Assembly: GCA_051881435.1 (NCBI GenBank)
Contig: JBJEPW010000009.1
Span: 62,001-126,000, forward strand
Reading direction: 5' to 3'
Length of the DNA: 64,000 nt
Origin: Fimenecus sp051881435
GTDB taxonomy: Bacteria; Bacillota; Clostridia; Oscillospirales; Acutalibacteraceae
The position numbers were made by a program, and so were the translations under genes. Of this stretch, positions 26,215 to 35,262 are shown piece by piece (the first letter of the stretch is position 1; every line of letters begins with the position of its first letter). A model generated the notes under the pieces. It did not search any database, was not told where the DNA came from, and saw nothing but the letters and a program-made list of their open reading frames with translations.

Positions 26215-26236
26215 AACTTTTTAACTATGTTTAATA

Positions 26237-26265
26237 GAAAAAGCAGGCATACAGCCTGCTTTTTC
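26237..26265. terminator. bidirectional terminator
   Basis: AAAAAGCAGGC/GCCTGCTTTTT perfect hairpin with 4-base loop, between convergent genes. Confidence 0.85.
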
Positions 26266-26298
26266 AATGAACAAATCGAAAACATAAAATTATATTCT

Positions 26299-27054
26299 TC
26301 ACTTCTCTGCAATAAAGAACAATCTCGGCATGATCAAAAATACATTTCCATCATCCAATGTAGAGTAGTTTGTATTGATAATCAACTGCAAATCATTTAA
26401 AAATTCGATTTGCTCGTTTTCATCGAGTAAGTCGAGATACGGTTTTAAACCGCTTCCTTTATACCATTCGATAACCAGTTCTTTACCGACTGTATGATAA
26501 TAATCACTCCGCCATATATTCACTTTATTAAACCGCTTTATAAGCGTATTATAGTATCCGTCAGGAGAAAGATTGTGAAAATTATTTATTGATTTCAGTT
26601 TTGTCCATTTTTCTTCGATCAAACGATATAAATTTTTGTAAAAGTACGACTCGTCAGTAAGAGGGATTTGAACGGCAAAAACACCTTTATCATTTAATAT
26701 TTCATATACTTTGTCAATCAGTTCTTCTTGATTATCTATCCAGTGAATACAAGCATTTGAAAATACCAAATCAAATTTTTGACTGAAACTATTAAGAGCT
26801 TTCGGTGCAAAACCTTTAACAAAACTTATGTTTTGATGTTCCTCTCGTGCCCGTTCAAGCATATTATCATCAGAATCCAATCCGATTATGGTCGCATTTT
26901 TATATCTTTTTAAAAGATTTTGAGTACTGTTTCCTGGTCCGCATCCTAAATCCAGGATTTTATTAAAGTCACCGTTCAACCGGGATATTAAATCGTTGCA
27001 CGGTTGTTGTCTTTCATTCGAGAATTTAAGGTATTGTGTTGAATCCCATGACAT
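26299..27054 (-). CDS. tam: trans-aconitate 2-methyltransferase-like SAM methyltransferase
   Basis: 251 residues. Begins MSWDSTQYLKFSNERQQP, the typical Tam N-terminus, followed by the SAM motif LDLGCGPGNST (about 36-46) and FSNACIHWI. Tam methylates trans-aconitate, a by-product that inhibits aconitase. Its codon use is more AT-rich than neighbours, which may indicate later acquisition, but this is an impression only. Monocistronic, bidirectional terminator at the 3' end. Activity cannot be proven from sequence. Confidence 0.8.
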   Translation of the reverse strand: MSWDSTQYLKFSNERQQPCNDLISRLNGDFNKILDLGCGPGNSTQNLLKRYKNATIIGLDSDDNMLERAREEHQNISFVKGFAPKALNSFSQKFDLVFSNACIHWIDNQEELIDKVYEILNDKGVFAVQIPLTDESYFYKNLYRLIEEKWTKLKSINNFHNLSPDGYYNTLIKRFNKVNIWRSDYYHTVGKELVIEWYKGSGLKPYLDLLDENEQIEFLNDLQLIINTNYSTLDDGNVFLIMPRLFFIAEK

Positions 27055-27156
27055 CTTTTCATTCCTCCGACTTTCCGGTTATTGATATGATTATATCATA
27101 TCAATAGGAACTTTTCCTCATTTTCATTCTTTGACAGTCCGTTTTTATTATACAAC

Positions 27157-27249
27157 TTTCACTTTTTCACTATTCACTATTACTTATTACTTCCAAAGCC
27201 ACAAAGGTGAATTTAGTGAAGAGTGAATAGTGAAGAAGTAAAAAGTAAA
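27157..27249. repeat. tRNA-trailer repeat, copy 1 (behind tRNA-Pro)
   Basis: Left arm 27157-27197 (41 bases) is identical to 61457-61497; right arm 27215-27249 differs from copy 2 by about one base. The arms contain complementary TCACTATTCACT and AGTGAATAGTGA. The variable middle starts with CCAAAGCCACAAAGG (27193-27207), an inverted copy (14 of 15) of 27266-27280, i.e. the end of the tRNA-Pro (its CCA) plus trailer. Confidence 0.8.
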
Positions 27250-27277
27250 GCCCCAAAGACTTACGCCTTTGGGGCTT
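27247..27277 (-). terminator. terminator of tRNA-Pro
   Basis: AAAGCCCCAAAG...CTTTGGGGCTTT hairpin directly after CCA, then TACTTTTTA on the minus strand. Confidence 0.8.
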
Positions 27278-27353
27278 TGGTCCGAGTGGCGAGACTTGAA
27301 CTCACGGCCTCTTGACCCCCAGTCAAGCGCGCTACCAGCTGCGCCACACCCGG
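27278..27353 (-). tRNA. tRNA-Pro (GGG), with encoded CCA
   Basis: 76 bases. Acceptor CCGGGTG/CACTCGG (one G-T pair), D stem GCGC/GCGC, anticodon arm CTTGA-CTGGGGG-TCAAG (anticodon GGG), T arm GTGAG-TTCAAGT-CTCGC, discriminator A, CCA encoded. A normal cloverleaf. Confidence 0.95.
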
Positions 27354-27492
27354 ATATGCTGTAATCAACGAGACATATAATACCACATAACTTTTACTTT
27401 TGCAAGATATTTTTTTACTTTTTTCATATATTTACTTTTTTCTTTGATTTTTATGTGAATTTATGGTAATATCACACAAAGGGGTGTTTTAT

Positions 27493-28401
27493 ATGAAAAT
27501 ATTTAAAAGAATTATATTGACATTGCTTTCTGTGCTTCTTGTTTTGGTTATTCTGTTCGGAGCCGCGATGTTTTGGTATTATCCGCATTACAGAAAGCTT
27601 AAAAAGGATATAACGCTTGATGAAAACACCGCTCCGGGCGAGGTAAGGGTAATGAGTTGCAACCTGCGTTGCCTTAATCCTCAGGATTTGGGCAAAAAAA
27701 GCTGGTTTTACCGTGCTGACCTTATAATGAAAAATATTGAGAAAGAGCAACCGGGTATTATTGGTTTTCAGGAAGCCACAAAATGGCAGTACAGTTACCT
27801 TTGCGATACGCTTAAAGGCTACGATTCAATCATAACCTACCGCGATAAGATGTTTAATTCCGAGGGGTGTCCCGTGTTTTACAGAACCGATTTGTATGAC
27901 CTTACCGATAAGGGCTCATTCTGGCTTTCCGAAACTCCCGATGAGATGAGCAAGGATTGGGGCGCCGCTTGCTACCGTATTTGCAGTTATGCTATTTTGA
28001 GAGATAAAGCCACATTAAAGGAGTTCGTTGTGTTTAATACGCACCTTGACCATGTGAGTGACGAGGCCCGTATCAACGGAATCGGCGTTGTACTTGATAA
28101 AATTTCCGAATTCGGCGAAAAACCTGCCATTCTTATGGGTGACTTGAACGCGGAGGAGAGTTCAGAAACTTATAAAAGCGCCACCCAAAGCTTCCTTGAT
28201 GTGAAATATGAAACGGAAAATACAATGACAAGCTGTACATATCAGAATTGGGGAAAATCCCTTGACCGAAACTGCATTGATTATGTTTTAATTTCCAAAA
28301 CAGGATTTACGGTGAATTCCTATAAGGTTGTAAGAGATACATACAACGGTGTTTATCCCGGCGACCATTTCCCGCTTTCCGTAAGCCTTTTGCTCTCATA
28401 A
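27493..28401 (+). CDS. endonuclease/exonuclease/phosphatase (EEP) family protein
   Basis: 302 residues. One N-terminal membrane helix or uncleaved signal (about 5-27), then the EEP fold with its metal and catalytic motifs: SCNLR, FQEAT, NTHLDH, GDLNAE, DYVLIS and GDHFPLS. Family members act on sugar phosphates, phospholipids or nucleic acids; the extracellular location suggests a phosphodiesterase role. ATG 27493 is preferred (GGGGTG upstream). Terminator directly after; dinB follows with its own promoter. Confidence 0.88.
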   Translation: MKIFKRIILTLLSVLLVLVILFGAAMFWYYPHYRKLKKDITLDENTAPGEVRVMSCNLRCLNPQDLGKKSWFYRADLIMKNIEKEQPGIIGFQEATKWQYSYLCDTLKGYDSIITYRDKMFNSEGCPVFYRTDLYDLTDKGSFWLSETPDEMSKDWGAACYRICSYAILRDKATLKEFVVFNTHLDHVSDEARINGIGVVLDKISEFGEKPAILMGDLNAEESSETYKSATQSFLDVKYETENTMTSCTYQNWGKSLDRNCIDYVLISKTGFTVNSYKVVRDTYNGVYPGDHFPLSVSLLLS

Positions 28402-28413
28402 ATTTTATATGCG

Positions 28414-28446
28414 GCGGAAATGCAAAAAACGCGTTTCCGCTTTTTT
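28414..28446 (+). terminator. terminator after the EEP-family gene
   Basis: GCGGAAATGC/GCGTTTCCGC hairpin (one wobble) followed by TTTTTT. Confidence 0.85.
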
Positions 28447-28450
28447 CATG

Positions 28451-28479
28451 TTGACAAAAGAACAAATGTTCGGTATAAT
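28451..28479 (+). promoter_or_regulatory. dinB promoter with LexA box
   Basis: Perfect TTGACA (28451-28456), 17 bases, TATAAT (28474-28479). Inside the spacer lies AGAACAAATGTTCG (28459-28472), matching the Gram-positive LexA box CGAAC-N4-GTTCG at all but the first base. LexA bound here would block RNA polymerase, giving SOS control. Confidence 0.85.
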
Positions 28480-28501
28480 AATACCGAAACGGGGCGACAT
28501 T

Positions 28502-29737
28502 ATGGACAGAACTATACTTCACTGTGATTTGAACAATTTTTATGCGTCTGTTGAGTGTGCAAAAAATCCCAAGCTTTTCGGCAGACCTGTGGCAGTTTGC
28601 GGGAATGAGGATGACCGTCACGGCATAGTGCTGGCAAAATCACAGCCTGCAAAGGAGTGCGGTATAAAAACAGGGGACACGGTTATTGAGGCGAAAAGAA
28701 AGTGTAAAGATGTTATAATCGTGCATCCCGATTTTGAGTCATATTATAATTATTCGGAACAGGTTAAAGATATATATAAAAGATATACAGATTTAATTGA
28801 ACCATTTGGAATGGACGAGTGCTGGCTTGATGTAAGCGGCAGTGAAATGCTTTTCGGCAGCGGCGAGCATATTGCCGATGAATTGAGAAAAACAGTACAG
28901 AAAGAAACAGGGCTTACGATTTCCGTAGGCGTATCCTTTAACAAGGTGTTTGCAAAGCTTGGCAGCGATATGAAAAAGCCCGACGCCACAACTGTGATTT
29001 CCCGCGAGGATTTCAAAAACAAGATATGGTGTCTTCCCGCCGACACGCTCTTGTTTGTAGGCAGAAGAACCTTTAAAACCTTGCAGAAATACGGCGTGGA
29101 AACCATAGGTGATATAGCAAACGCAAGCCCCTCATTTATGCGCAAAATACTTGGTAAAAACGGTTTTGACCTTTGGCTTTATGCCAACGGAGCAGACACA
29201 TCTCCCGTATCTCATATGAATATACAGCCAACGCTTAAAAGCGTCAGCAGGGGAATAACCTGTGTTGAGAGCCTTGTGTCCGTTGCAGAAGCGGAAAGGG
29301 TGATTTCAGAGCTGTGCATCAAGGTGTCAAAAGGCTTGCGGCAGGAGCATTTGCTGGCAACAGGAGTGCAGGTTGCGGTAAAGAACGAGAGCCTGACCGT
29401 TCAGCAGTATTCGTCAAATCTGGATTTCCCGACTCATAACGCAAAGGAACTGTTTGTTGAGGCTTGCTGTGTTTTGTCAAAAAATCACAAATGGAAAAAC
29501 AATGTGCGTTCAATAACGGTCAGGGCGTATAACCTTATTTCAGACACAAGCTTTCAGCAGTTGACTGTTGATTATGATATAGAAGAGCACGATAAAATAG
29601 GGACGATTGACGATACATTAACGCAGATACGCAATAAATACGGAAATGATACGATTTTCTGCGGCTGTCGGCTTTTCGGCACAAAAATGCCGACGGGTAA
29701 ATCGGAACATTCCTCTTTGCCGCCGGCATCGTCTTAG
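28502..29737 (+). CDS. dinB: DNA polymerase IV (Y family)
   Basis: 411 residues. MDRTILHCDLNNFYASVE is the standard Y-family start with catalytic Asp at 9; the second acidic pair is in FGMDECWLDV (D105, E106, with Cys where Ser-Ile often stands). Palm, fingers and little-finger parts are present (SVGVSFNKVFAKLGSDMKKP, RGITCVESLV). Translesion polymerase, error-prone. ATG 28502 is chosen because it begins the conserved block. Regulated by the LexA box just upstream. C-terminal tail is slightly shorter than usual. Confidence 0.95.
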   Translation: MDRTILHCDLNNFYASVECAKNPKLFGRPVAVCGNEDDRHGIVLAKSQPAKECGIKTGDTVIEAKRKCKDVIIVHPDFESYYNYSEQVKDIYKRYTDLIEPFGMDECWLDVSGSEMLFGSGEHIADELRKTVQKETGLTISVGVSFNKVFAKLGSDMKKPDATTVISREDFKNKIWCLPADTLLFVGRRTFKTLQKYGVETIGDIANASPSFMRKILGKNGFDLWLYANGADTSPVSHMNIQPTLKSVSRGITCVESLVSVAEAERVISELCIKVSKGLRQEHLLATGVQVAVKNESLTVQQYSSNLDFPTHNAKELFVEACCVLSKNHKWKNNVRSITVRAYNLISDTSFQQLTVDYDIEEHDKIGTIDDTLTQIRNKYGNDTIFCGCRLFGTKMPTGKSEHSSLPPASS

Positions 29738-29811
29738 GGTAACGGAAATAATCCGAACCCGTCAAAAATGCAGTATTAAAGCGATATTTGTCGCTTTCGC
29801 TGTTGCCTTGC

Positions 29812-31704
29812 TTAGGCAAGTTCAAGCCATAAATTTTCAAGGTCTTCAAGGGACTTTTCTTTTTCACCGATTTCTGCCAAAAGGTCGGATAACCGTTGGT
29901 AGTCGCTTGAAACCTCCGGATTTTCACAAAGCATTTTTAATTCGTTGATTTCATTTTGAAGAGCGTTTATTTCTTTTTCCGTATTCAAAAGCTTTGCACG
30001 CCGTTTTCTGTCAAGAGCCTTGTTTTTTCTCGATTCATCGTAAGCGGCTGCATTTTCGCTTTTTTCGGCGTTATTATACGCTTTCACCGTATCTGTTTGC
30101 TTTAAATGCTCCTTGTAATAATCGTAGTTACCGTTGTAAATAACAACCTCATCGGGCGTCATTTCAACAATTTTATCGGGTACTGAATTTAAAAGGTATC
30201 TGTCGTGCGATACAGCAATAACAGTTCCCTCATATTCTCTCAGCGCCTTTTCCAAAGCCTCTTTTGCCTTGTAGTCAAGGTGGTTTGTAGGTTCATCGAG
30301 TACAAGCACATTTGAACGCTCAAACGCAATAATGCAGAGCGACGTTTTGGCGCGGTTAGCGCCGCTCATTTCTTTTATGCGTTTGAAAACATCTTCTCCC
30401 TCAATAAGAAAGCGGGCAAGCATACTGCGAATTTCATATTCGGTTTTTGTGGGAAATTTGCGGTGTACCGCTTCAAGCACCGTCATATTAAGGTCAAGTG
30501 AGGTAAGCTCCTGGTCGAAGTACGATATTTTAACATTGCCGCCCCACTTAACAACTCCCTCATATGGCATCTTTTTAAGAATTGCCTTTAAAAATGATGA
30601 TTTTCCCACACCGTTTTTACCCACAATGGCAATTTTTTCTCCTCTTGAAACGGTTAAATCCATATTTTCAAAAAGAGTGCGTTTGCCAATTCCCGTTCCC
30701 ACGCTGAGTTTGAGACCTTTACATTCAAGGATAGTCTTATGCGGTTCAATATCAAAGGGAAAAGAGATATAAAGTTCTTTAACCGTTGGATTGGGCTTTG
30801 CCGCCAGTTCCATCTTTTCAAGAGCCTTAACACGGGAACCAACGCTGTTTATACTGCTTGATTTTGCTAAGTTTTTCTGCACATAATCACGAAGCTGTGC
30901 TATCTCACGCTGTTGCTTTTCATATTCCTTTGTGAGAACCTTTATTCTTTCTTCCTTTTGCGTTAAAAACGAAGAATACCCGCCTTTGTAGCGAACCAGC
31001 TCGCCGTTTTCGATTTCGCAAATATCCGAGGCAACGGCATTAAGAAAATATCGGTCATGAGAAACTATGATAACCGCGCCCTTGTATTCGGAAAGATATT
31101 GTTCAAGCCAGTTAAGCATAGAAAAATCAAGATGGTTTGTAGGCTCGTCAAGAATGAGCAGATTTGGATTTTCAACAAGAATTTTTGCAAGGGCAAATCT
31201 CGTCTTTTCTCCGCCCGAAAGAACAGATACACGGCTGTTAAGGTCGAAATCCCCGAACCCCATACCGTTTAATACGGTTTTTATTCTCACTTCCGCATTA
31301 TATCCGTCGGCGGCGTTGTAAATATTAGTGTATTTATCGTAAAGGCGGGAAAGCTCCGTGAGCCGTTCACCTGTTGCAACAGCCATTTCTTCCGAAATAT
31401 CTTCAAGAAATTTTCTTGCTTCAAAAACTTCTTTTAAGGAATCGTTTATTTCCTCTTGCAGTGTGTTTGAGGTGTTCAGCGCCTCATTCTGTTTTAAATA
31501 CCCAATGCGTAAATCGGGCTTTCGGGAAACGGTGCCCTCATCATAATCCGAATTGCCGGAAATTATGTTGAGCAGAGTGGTTTTACCCACGCCGTTTATT
31601 CCCAAAAGTCCGATTCTGTCTTTATCATTTACGGATAAGGTAATATGGTTCAGTACCTTTTTGTTTAGAAAGCTTTTACAAACATTGTTAAGAGAAACAA
31701 GCAT
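29812..31704 (-). CDS. ABC-F family ATPase (ribosome-associated)
   Basis: 630 residues, two ABC domains and no membrane helices. Domain 1: Walker A GINGVGKTT, signature LSGGEKTRFALAKI, Walker B LLILDEPTNHLD. Linker with KNLAKSSSINSVGSRVKALEK. Domain 2: Walker A GKNGVGKSS, signature reduced to MSGANRAKTSL, Walker B VLVLDEPTNHLD. C-terminal coiled coil (about 555-630). ABC-F proteins act on the ribosome to relieve stalling or antibiotic binding; subfamily not resolvable, though length and coiled coil fit YdiF/Uup-like types. Starts on the ktrA stop (TAATG). Confidence 0.9.
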   Translation of the reverse strand: MLVSLNNVCKSFLNKKVLNHITLSVNDKDRIGLLGINGVGKTTLLNIISGNSDYDEGTVSRKPDLRIGYLKQNEALNTSNTLQEEINDSLKEVFEARKFLEDISEEMAVATGERLTELSRLYDKYTNIYNAADGYNAEVRIKTVLNGMGFGDFDLNSRVSVLSGGEKTRFALAKILVENPNLLILDEPTNHLDFSMLNWLEQYLSEYKGAVIIVSHDRYFLNAVASDICEIENGELVRYKGGYSSFLTQKEERIKVLTKEYEKQQREIAQLRDYVQKNLAKSSSINSVGSRVKALEKMELAAKPNPTVKELYISFPFDIEPHKTILECKGLKLSVGTGIGKRTLFENMDLTVSRGEKIAIVGKNGVGKSSFLKAILKKMPYEGVVKWGGNVKISYFDQELTSLDLNMTVLEAVHRKFPTKTEYEIRSMLARFLIEGEDVFKRIKEMSGANRAKTSLCIIAFERSNVLVLDEPTNHLDYKAKEALEKALREYEGTVIAVSHDRYLLNSVPDKIVEMTPDEVVIYNGNYDYYKEHLKQTDTVKAYNNAEKSENAAAYDESRKNKALDRKRRAKLLNTEKEINALQNEINELKMLCENPEVSSDYQRLSDLLAEIGEKEKSLEDLENLWLELA

Positions 31705-32351
31705 TACAGTTTTGTTACCTTTTTAATATCTTTTATTTCTCCCAATACCATAAGTCTTTCATAAGGCGTGAAAACATGGTGAGGGGAGGGCATGGGAGAT
31801 AAAATTCCTTCGTTTAGGGTTGCAAGAATATTAACATTATACTTTGAGCGTACATCAAGATCAATAATACTTTTCCCCGCCCAACTCTTCGGAACGGCAA
31901 TTTCGTAGATTGAATAGTTATCTGTAAGCTCAATGCAGTCGAATATATTGTCGTAGCTTAGCCTTGTTGCAAGGCGCTCCGCTGTTTCCTTTTCTGTAAA
32001 GATAACTTCATCGGCGCCGTTTTTCAAAAGGAATTTAGCATGAACATCATTTCCCGCCTTTGAAATAACATTAGACGCGCCAAGTTCCTTTAAGAGATTT
32101 GTAATAACAAGTGAGCTTTGGAAATTATCACCCGTAGTTACAATACAGCAATCAAAATTATCAACTCCGACAGAGGACATAAACTGTTCGTCTGTTGCGT
32201 CGCCTATTTGCGCGTTGGTAAGATACGGCATTGCCATATCTACAAGCTCTTCTTTATTATCAATTCCGAAACAGTCAACATCTCTTTCGTAAAATTCCTT
32301 TGCGATATGGCGGCCGAAACGGCCTAAGCCTACAATAAGTACAGATTTCAT
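31704..32351 (-). CDS. ktrA: potassium uptake regulator KtrA (RCK domain)
   Basis: 215 residues. N-terminal Rossmann RCK domain VLIVGLGRFGRHIAKE (about 4-19) with an acidic residue closing the second strand, then a C-terminal RCK_C/TrkA-C domain (about 140-210). Cytoplasmic nucleotide-binding gate for KtrB. Nine bp after ktrB; its last base is shared with the ABC-F start codon. Potassium uptake may be linked in expression to that protein. Confidence 0.93.
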   Translation of the reverse strand: MKSVLIVGLGRFGRHIAKEFYERDVDCFGIDNKEELVDMAMPYLTNAQIGDATDEQFMSSVGVDNFDCCIVTTGDNFQSSLVITNLLKELGASNVISKAGNDVHAKFLLKNGADEVIFTEKETAERLATRLSYDNIFDCIELTDNYSIYEIAVPKSWAGKSIIDLDVRSKYNVNILATLNEGILSPMPSPHHVFTPYERLMVLGEIKDIKKVTKL

Positions 32352-32360
32352 ATTAACACC

Positions 32361-33713
32361 TCATCCGATTGTTACATTTTCAACGGGATATTTTGAAACA
32401 TATCCCTTAACATTGTCTTTTATTGCGAATAAAACAGTAAAGCACCCAACTCTGCCGAGATACATCAGCAAAGCAAGAATAATATGGGAAAAGTTACTGA
32501 GCGACGGGGTTATACCGAGCGACAAACCAACCGTGCCCAGCGCCGACGCAGTTTCAAATAAAACGCTTTTAATCGGCGTATCATCGACGATTGATATAAG
32601 AATACTCGATGACATAAGTAAAACGGTAAACAACGCAACAAGGGCGGTCAAATGCAAAAGAAGGTCATTTGAAATGCGGCGTTTGTAACATTCAACAGCC
32701 TTTTTTCTCTTTAAGGTTGAAATAATGCTTGAAAGCATTAAGGTAATTGTAGTTGTTTTCAAGCCGCCCGCCGTAGAACCGGGTGAACCGCCGATAAGCA
32801 TCAGGGGAATCATGATAAGAATTGACGCGTCGGCAAGCAAATTCAAATCAACCGTGTTAAATCCTGCCGTACGGGTGGTGGTTGATTGAAAAAACGCCGC
32901 GGTAATCCTTTGCATTAACGGCAAATTTTCAAAATTTTTGTTGCCTGCCTCTGCCGCGGCAATAACAACCGTACCGAAAATCAGTAAAAATGCCGTTGTG
33001 GTTAAAACAATTTTCGTGGTGAGTGTGTATCTGCGGACTTTAAACTTGTTTTTATATAAATCCGCCATCACATAAAAACCTAAACCGCCAACGATTATTA
33101 AAAAGCAAACAGAGTAGTTAACTACATAATTATCGACAAAACCCGTAAGCGATGAAAATTCACCCGAATATCCGCCCATAAGGTCAAATCCCGCATTACA
33201 AAAAGCCGAAACGGAGTGAAATACCGAAAAATACAAGCCTTTTATTAAGCCGAATTCCTTGCAGAACTGCGTAGAAAGCAAAATCGCTCCGAATACTTCA
33301 AAAATAACGGTAGTGATAAAAATGAATCTTGTCATTCTCACAATTCCGCCAACCTGATTAGCCGATACCGATTCCTGCATAATCGAGCGCTGACGCAATC
33401 CTATTTTGCGCTTTGTAACTGATAAAGCGAGCACGGAAAGCGTCATAAATCCTATTCCGCCCAACTGTATCATAGCTAAGATTACAAGCTGACCGAATAT
33501 TGACCAATGAGTGTATGTATCATAAACAACCAAGCCTGTAACACAAGTTGCGCTTGTAGCAGTAAACAGAGAATCAATAAACGGTGTAAATTCTCCGCTT
33601 CTTGAAGAAAAAGGCATAGTTAAAAGCAGTGTTCCTATTGAAATTATACATAAATACCCAAGTGCAATTATTTTTGTGGGGCTGAATTTTGACTTAAACT
33701 TTTTATCTTTCAT
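32361..33713 (-). CDS. ktrB: TrkH/KtrB-family potassium transporter
   Basis: 450 residues, ten or so helices with four pore loops: SATCVTGLV, HSVSAFCNAGFD, GGSPGSTAGGLKTTT and ASALGTVGLSLGIT. Sodium-coupled or channel-like K+ uptake across the cytoplasmic membrane. ATG 33713 preferred because AGGTG precedes it; an earlier start adds seven residues. TATAAT occurs about 40 bases upstream. Pairs with ktrA downstream. Confidence 0.93.
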   Translation of the reverse strand: MKDKKFKSKFSPTKIIALGYLCIISIGTLLLTMPFSSRSGEFTPFIDSLFTATSATCVTGLVVYDTYTHWSIFGQLVILAMIQLGGIGFMTLSVLALSVTKRKIGLRQRSIMQESVSANQVGGIVRMTRFIFITTVIFEVFGAILLSTQFCKEFGLIKGLYFSVFHSVSAFCNAGFDLMGGYSGEFSSLTGFVDNYVVNYSVCFLIIVGGLGFYVMADLYKNKFKVRRYTLTTKIVLTTTAFLLIFGTVVIAAAEAGNKNFENLPLMQRITAAFFQSTTTRTAGFNTVDLNLLADASILIMIPLMLIGGSPGSTAGGLKTTTITLMLSSIISTLKRKKAVECYKRRISNDLLLHLTALVALFTVLLMSSSILISIVDDTPIKSVLFETASALGTVGLSLGITPSLSNFSHIILALLMYLGRVGCFTVLFAIKDNVKGYVSKYPVENVTIG

Positions 33714-33780
33714 TAAAGTACACCTGAAAAACAAATTTTAAATATTATACATCAATCAGCATTAAAATAAAAGATATATT

Positions 33781-35124
33781 TTATTTTTGAGCTAAATTAT
33801 TTATATTTTTCTTCCAGATGCCCGAAAAATAAAAGAAGCAGGAAATTGCGGTAGCCAAAAGCCAACCAACGGGCCATGAGTACCATATGCCTTTTTCGTT
33901 TAAATAGGGCACCAGCGCAAATGAAAGCGCAACCCTTAGAAGAAGGTCGGAAAAAGTGGAAATCATAAACATTTTCATCGCACCGCTGCCTCTGAGAACA
34001 CCGTCAACAATAAGCTTCATTGATATGAAAAGGTAAAAGGGCGATACGATTTTTAAAAATGCAGTTCCCGATTCTATTATATCGGTATTAGAGCCGTTTA
34101 CAAAAATTCTCATCATATATTGCGGGCAGAAAAAGAATAAAACAAACAGCGGCACGGTAATAATAAAGGACATAATGTAGGAGTACTTAACGCCTTTGCC
34201 TATTCGCTCAATCTTGCCCGCCCCCACATTTTGTGCGGTGTAGCTTGACATACTGTTTCCCAAAGCACACAGTGTTGTTATTGTGAATGTGTTAAGCTTA
34301 CCCGCCGCAGAAAATCCTGCAACAACAATATCACCGAATTTATTGACAAGACCCTGAATAAAAATGTTACCCACCGATACAAAGCTCTGCTGTAAAATGC
34401 TGGGCACTGCCACAAACAGTATCTTTTTAAGCATTTCAAAGGAAAACAAAGACGGCTTTTCACATTCGATTTTGCTGATTTTCAGCATTAAAAATCCAAA
34501 TGATAAAATTGAGGCTAAGCCCTGTGCAATAAATGTTGCCCACGCAACGCCCGCAACACCCAAAGAAGTGAACCTTACAAGTACATAATCAAGAAACACA
34601 TTAAATACCGATGAAAAAATGAGAAAATAGAGGGGAGTTTTGGAGTCCCCCAAGGCAGTAAAAACACCGTTGCATATGTTATATAAAAACAGGAAAATAA
34701 GACCGCCTGTGTATATGTTGAGATAAATTCCGGAGTCTGTAAAAAGGCTTTCCGGAGTGTTTAAAGCCTTTAAAAGAGCGGGGGACAGAAGCAAGCCTCC
34801 GATACTGAGGATAATACTTGTTGCCGCCGAAGAAATAAGCGATGTGTAAATGCAGGTTTTCATTTTTCGGTAGTTTCTGCTGCCGAAAAACTGCGAAATT
34901 ACAACACAGCAGCCGATATTTGAGCCGTTGGCAACAGCCATATAAATCATTGTAACGGTATATGAAATACCCACAGCCGCCAGTGCGCCGCCTCCCAAAA
35001 GCTTGCCCGCAATTATGCTGTCGGCTATATTATATAGCTGCTGAAATACAACGCTTATTAAAATAGGAACCGTAAAGGCAGTTAATACCTTTCCCGGATT
35101 GCCCTTTGTCATATCCTTAACCAT
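33781..35124 (-). CDS. MATE family multidrug/toxin efflux protein
   Basis: 447 residues, twelve helices in two six-helix halves. N-terminal MTKGNPGKVLTAFTVPILISVVFQQLYNIADSI and internal GNIFIQGLVNKFG are typical. Exports organic cations using Na+ or H+ gradients. GGTGAT stands three bases before the ATG, with a -10-like TATACT about seven bases further upstream. Monocistronic. Confidence 0.92.
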   Translation of the reverse strand: MVKDMTKGNPGKVLTAFTVPILISVVFQQLYNIADSIIAGKLLGGGALAAVGISYTVTMIYMAVANGSNIGCCVVISQFFGSRNYRKMKTCIYTSLISSAATSIILSIGGLLLSPALLKALNTPESLFTDSGIYLNIYTGGLIFLFLYNICNGVFTALGDSKTPLYFLIFSSVFNVFLDYVLVRFTSLGVAGVAWATFIAQGLASILSFGFLMLKISKIECEKPSLFSFEMLKKILFVAVPSILQQSFVSVGNIFIQGLVNKFGDIVVAGFSAAGKLNTFTITTLCALGNSMSSYTAQNVGAGKIERIGKGVKYSYIMSFIITVPLFVLFFFCPQYMMRIFVNGSNTDIIESGTAFLKIVSPFYLFISMKLIVDGVLRGSGAMKMFMISTFSDLLLRVALSFALVPYLNEKGIWYSWPVGWLLATAISCFFYFSGIWKKNINNLAQK

Positions 35125-35262
35125 TTTATCACCGATGTATAGTATATCACTTTAAAATAATTGATAAAAGATAAATCTTAAACGGATTTTTATATATTTT
35201 TCAAGAAAATTTGTATAAAAATAAATGGAGTATATGCCTATGAAACCGTCTGACGTTACGGA

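Noticed and set aside
29778..29797. hairpin AAAGCGA/TCGCTTT after dinB as a terminator
   Set aside because: No T run follows; stem is short.
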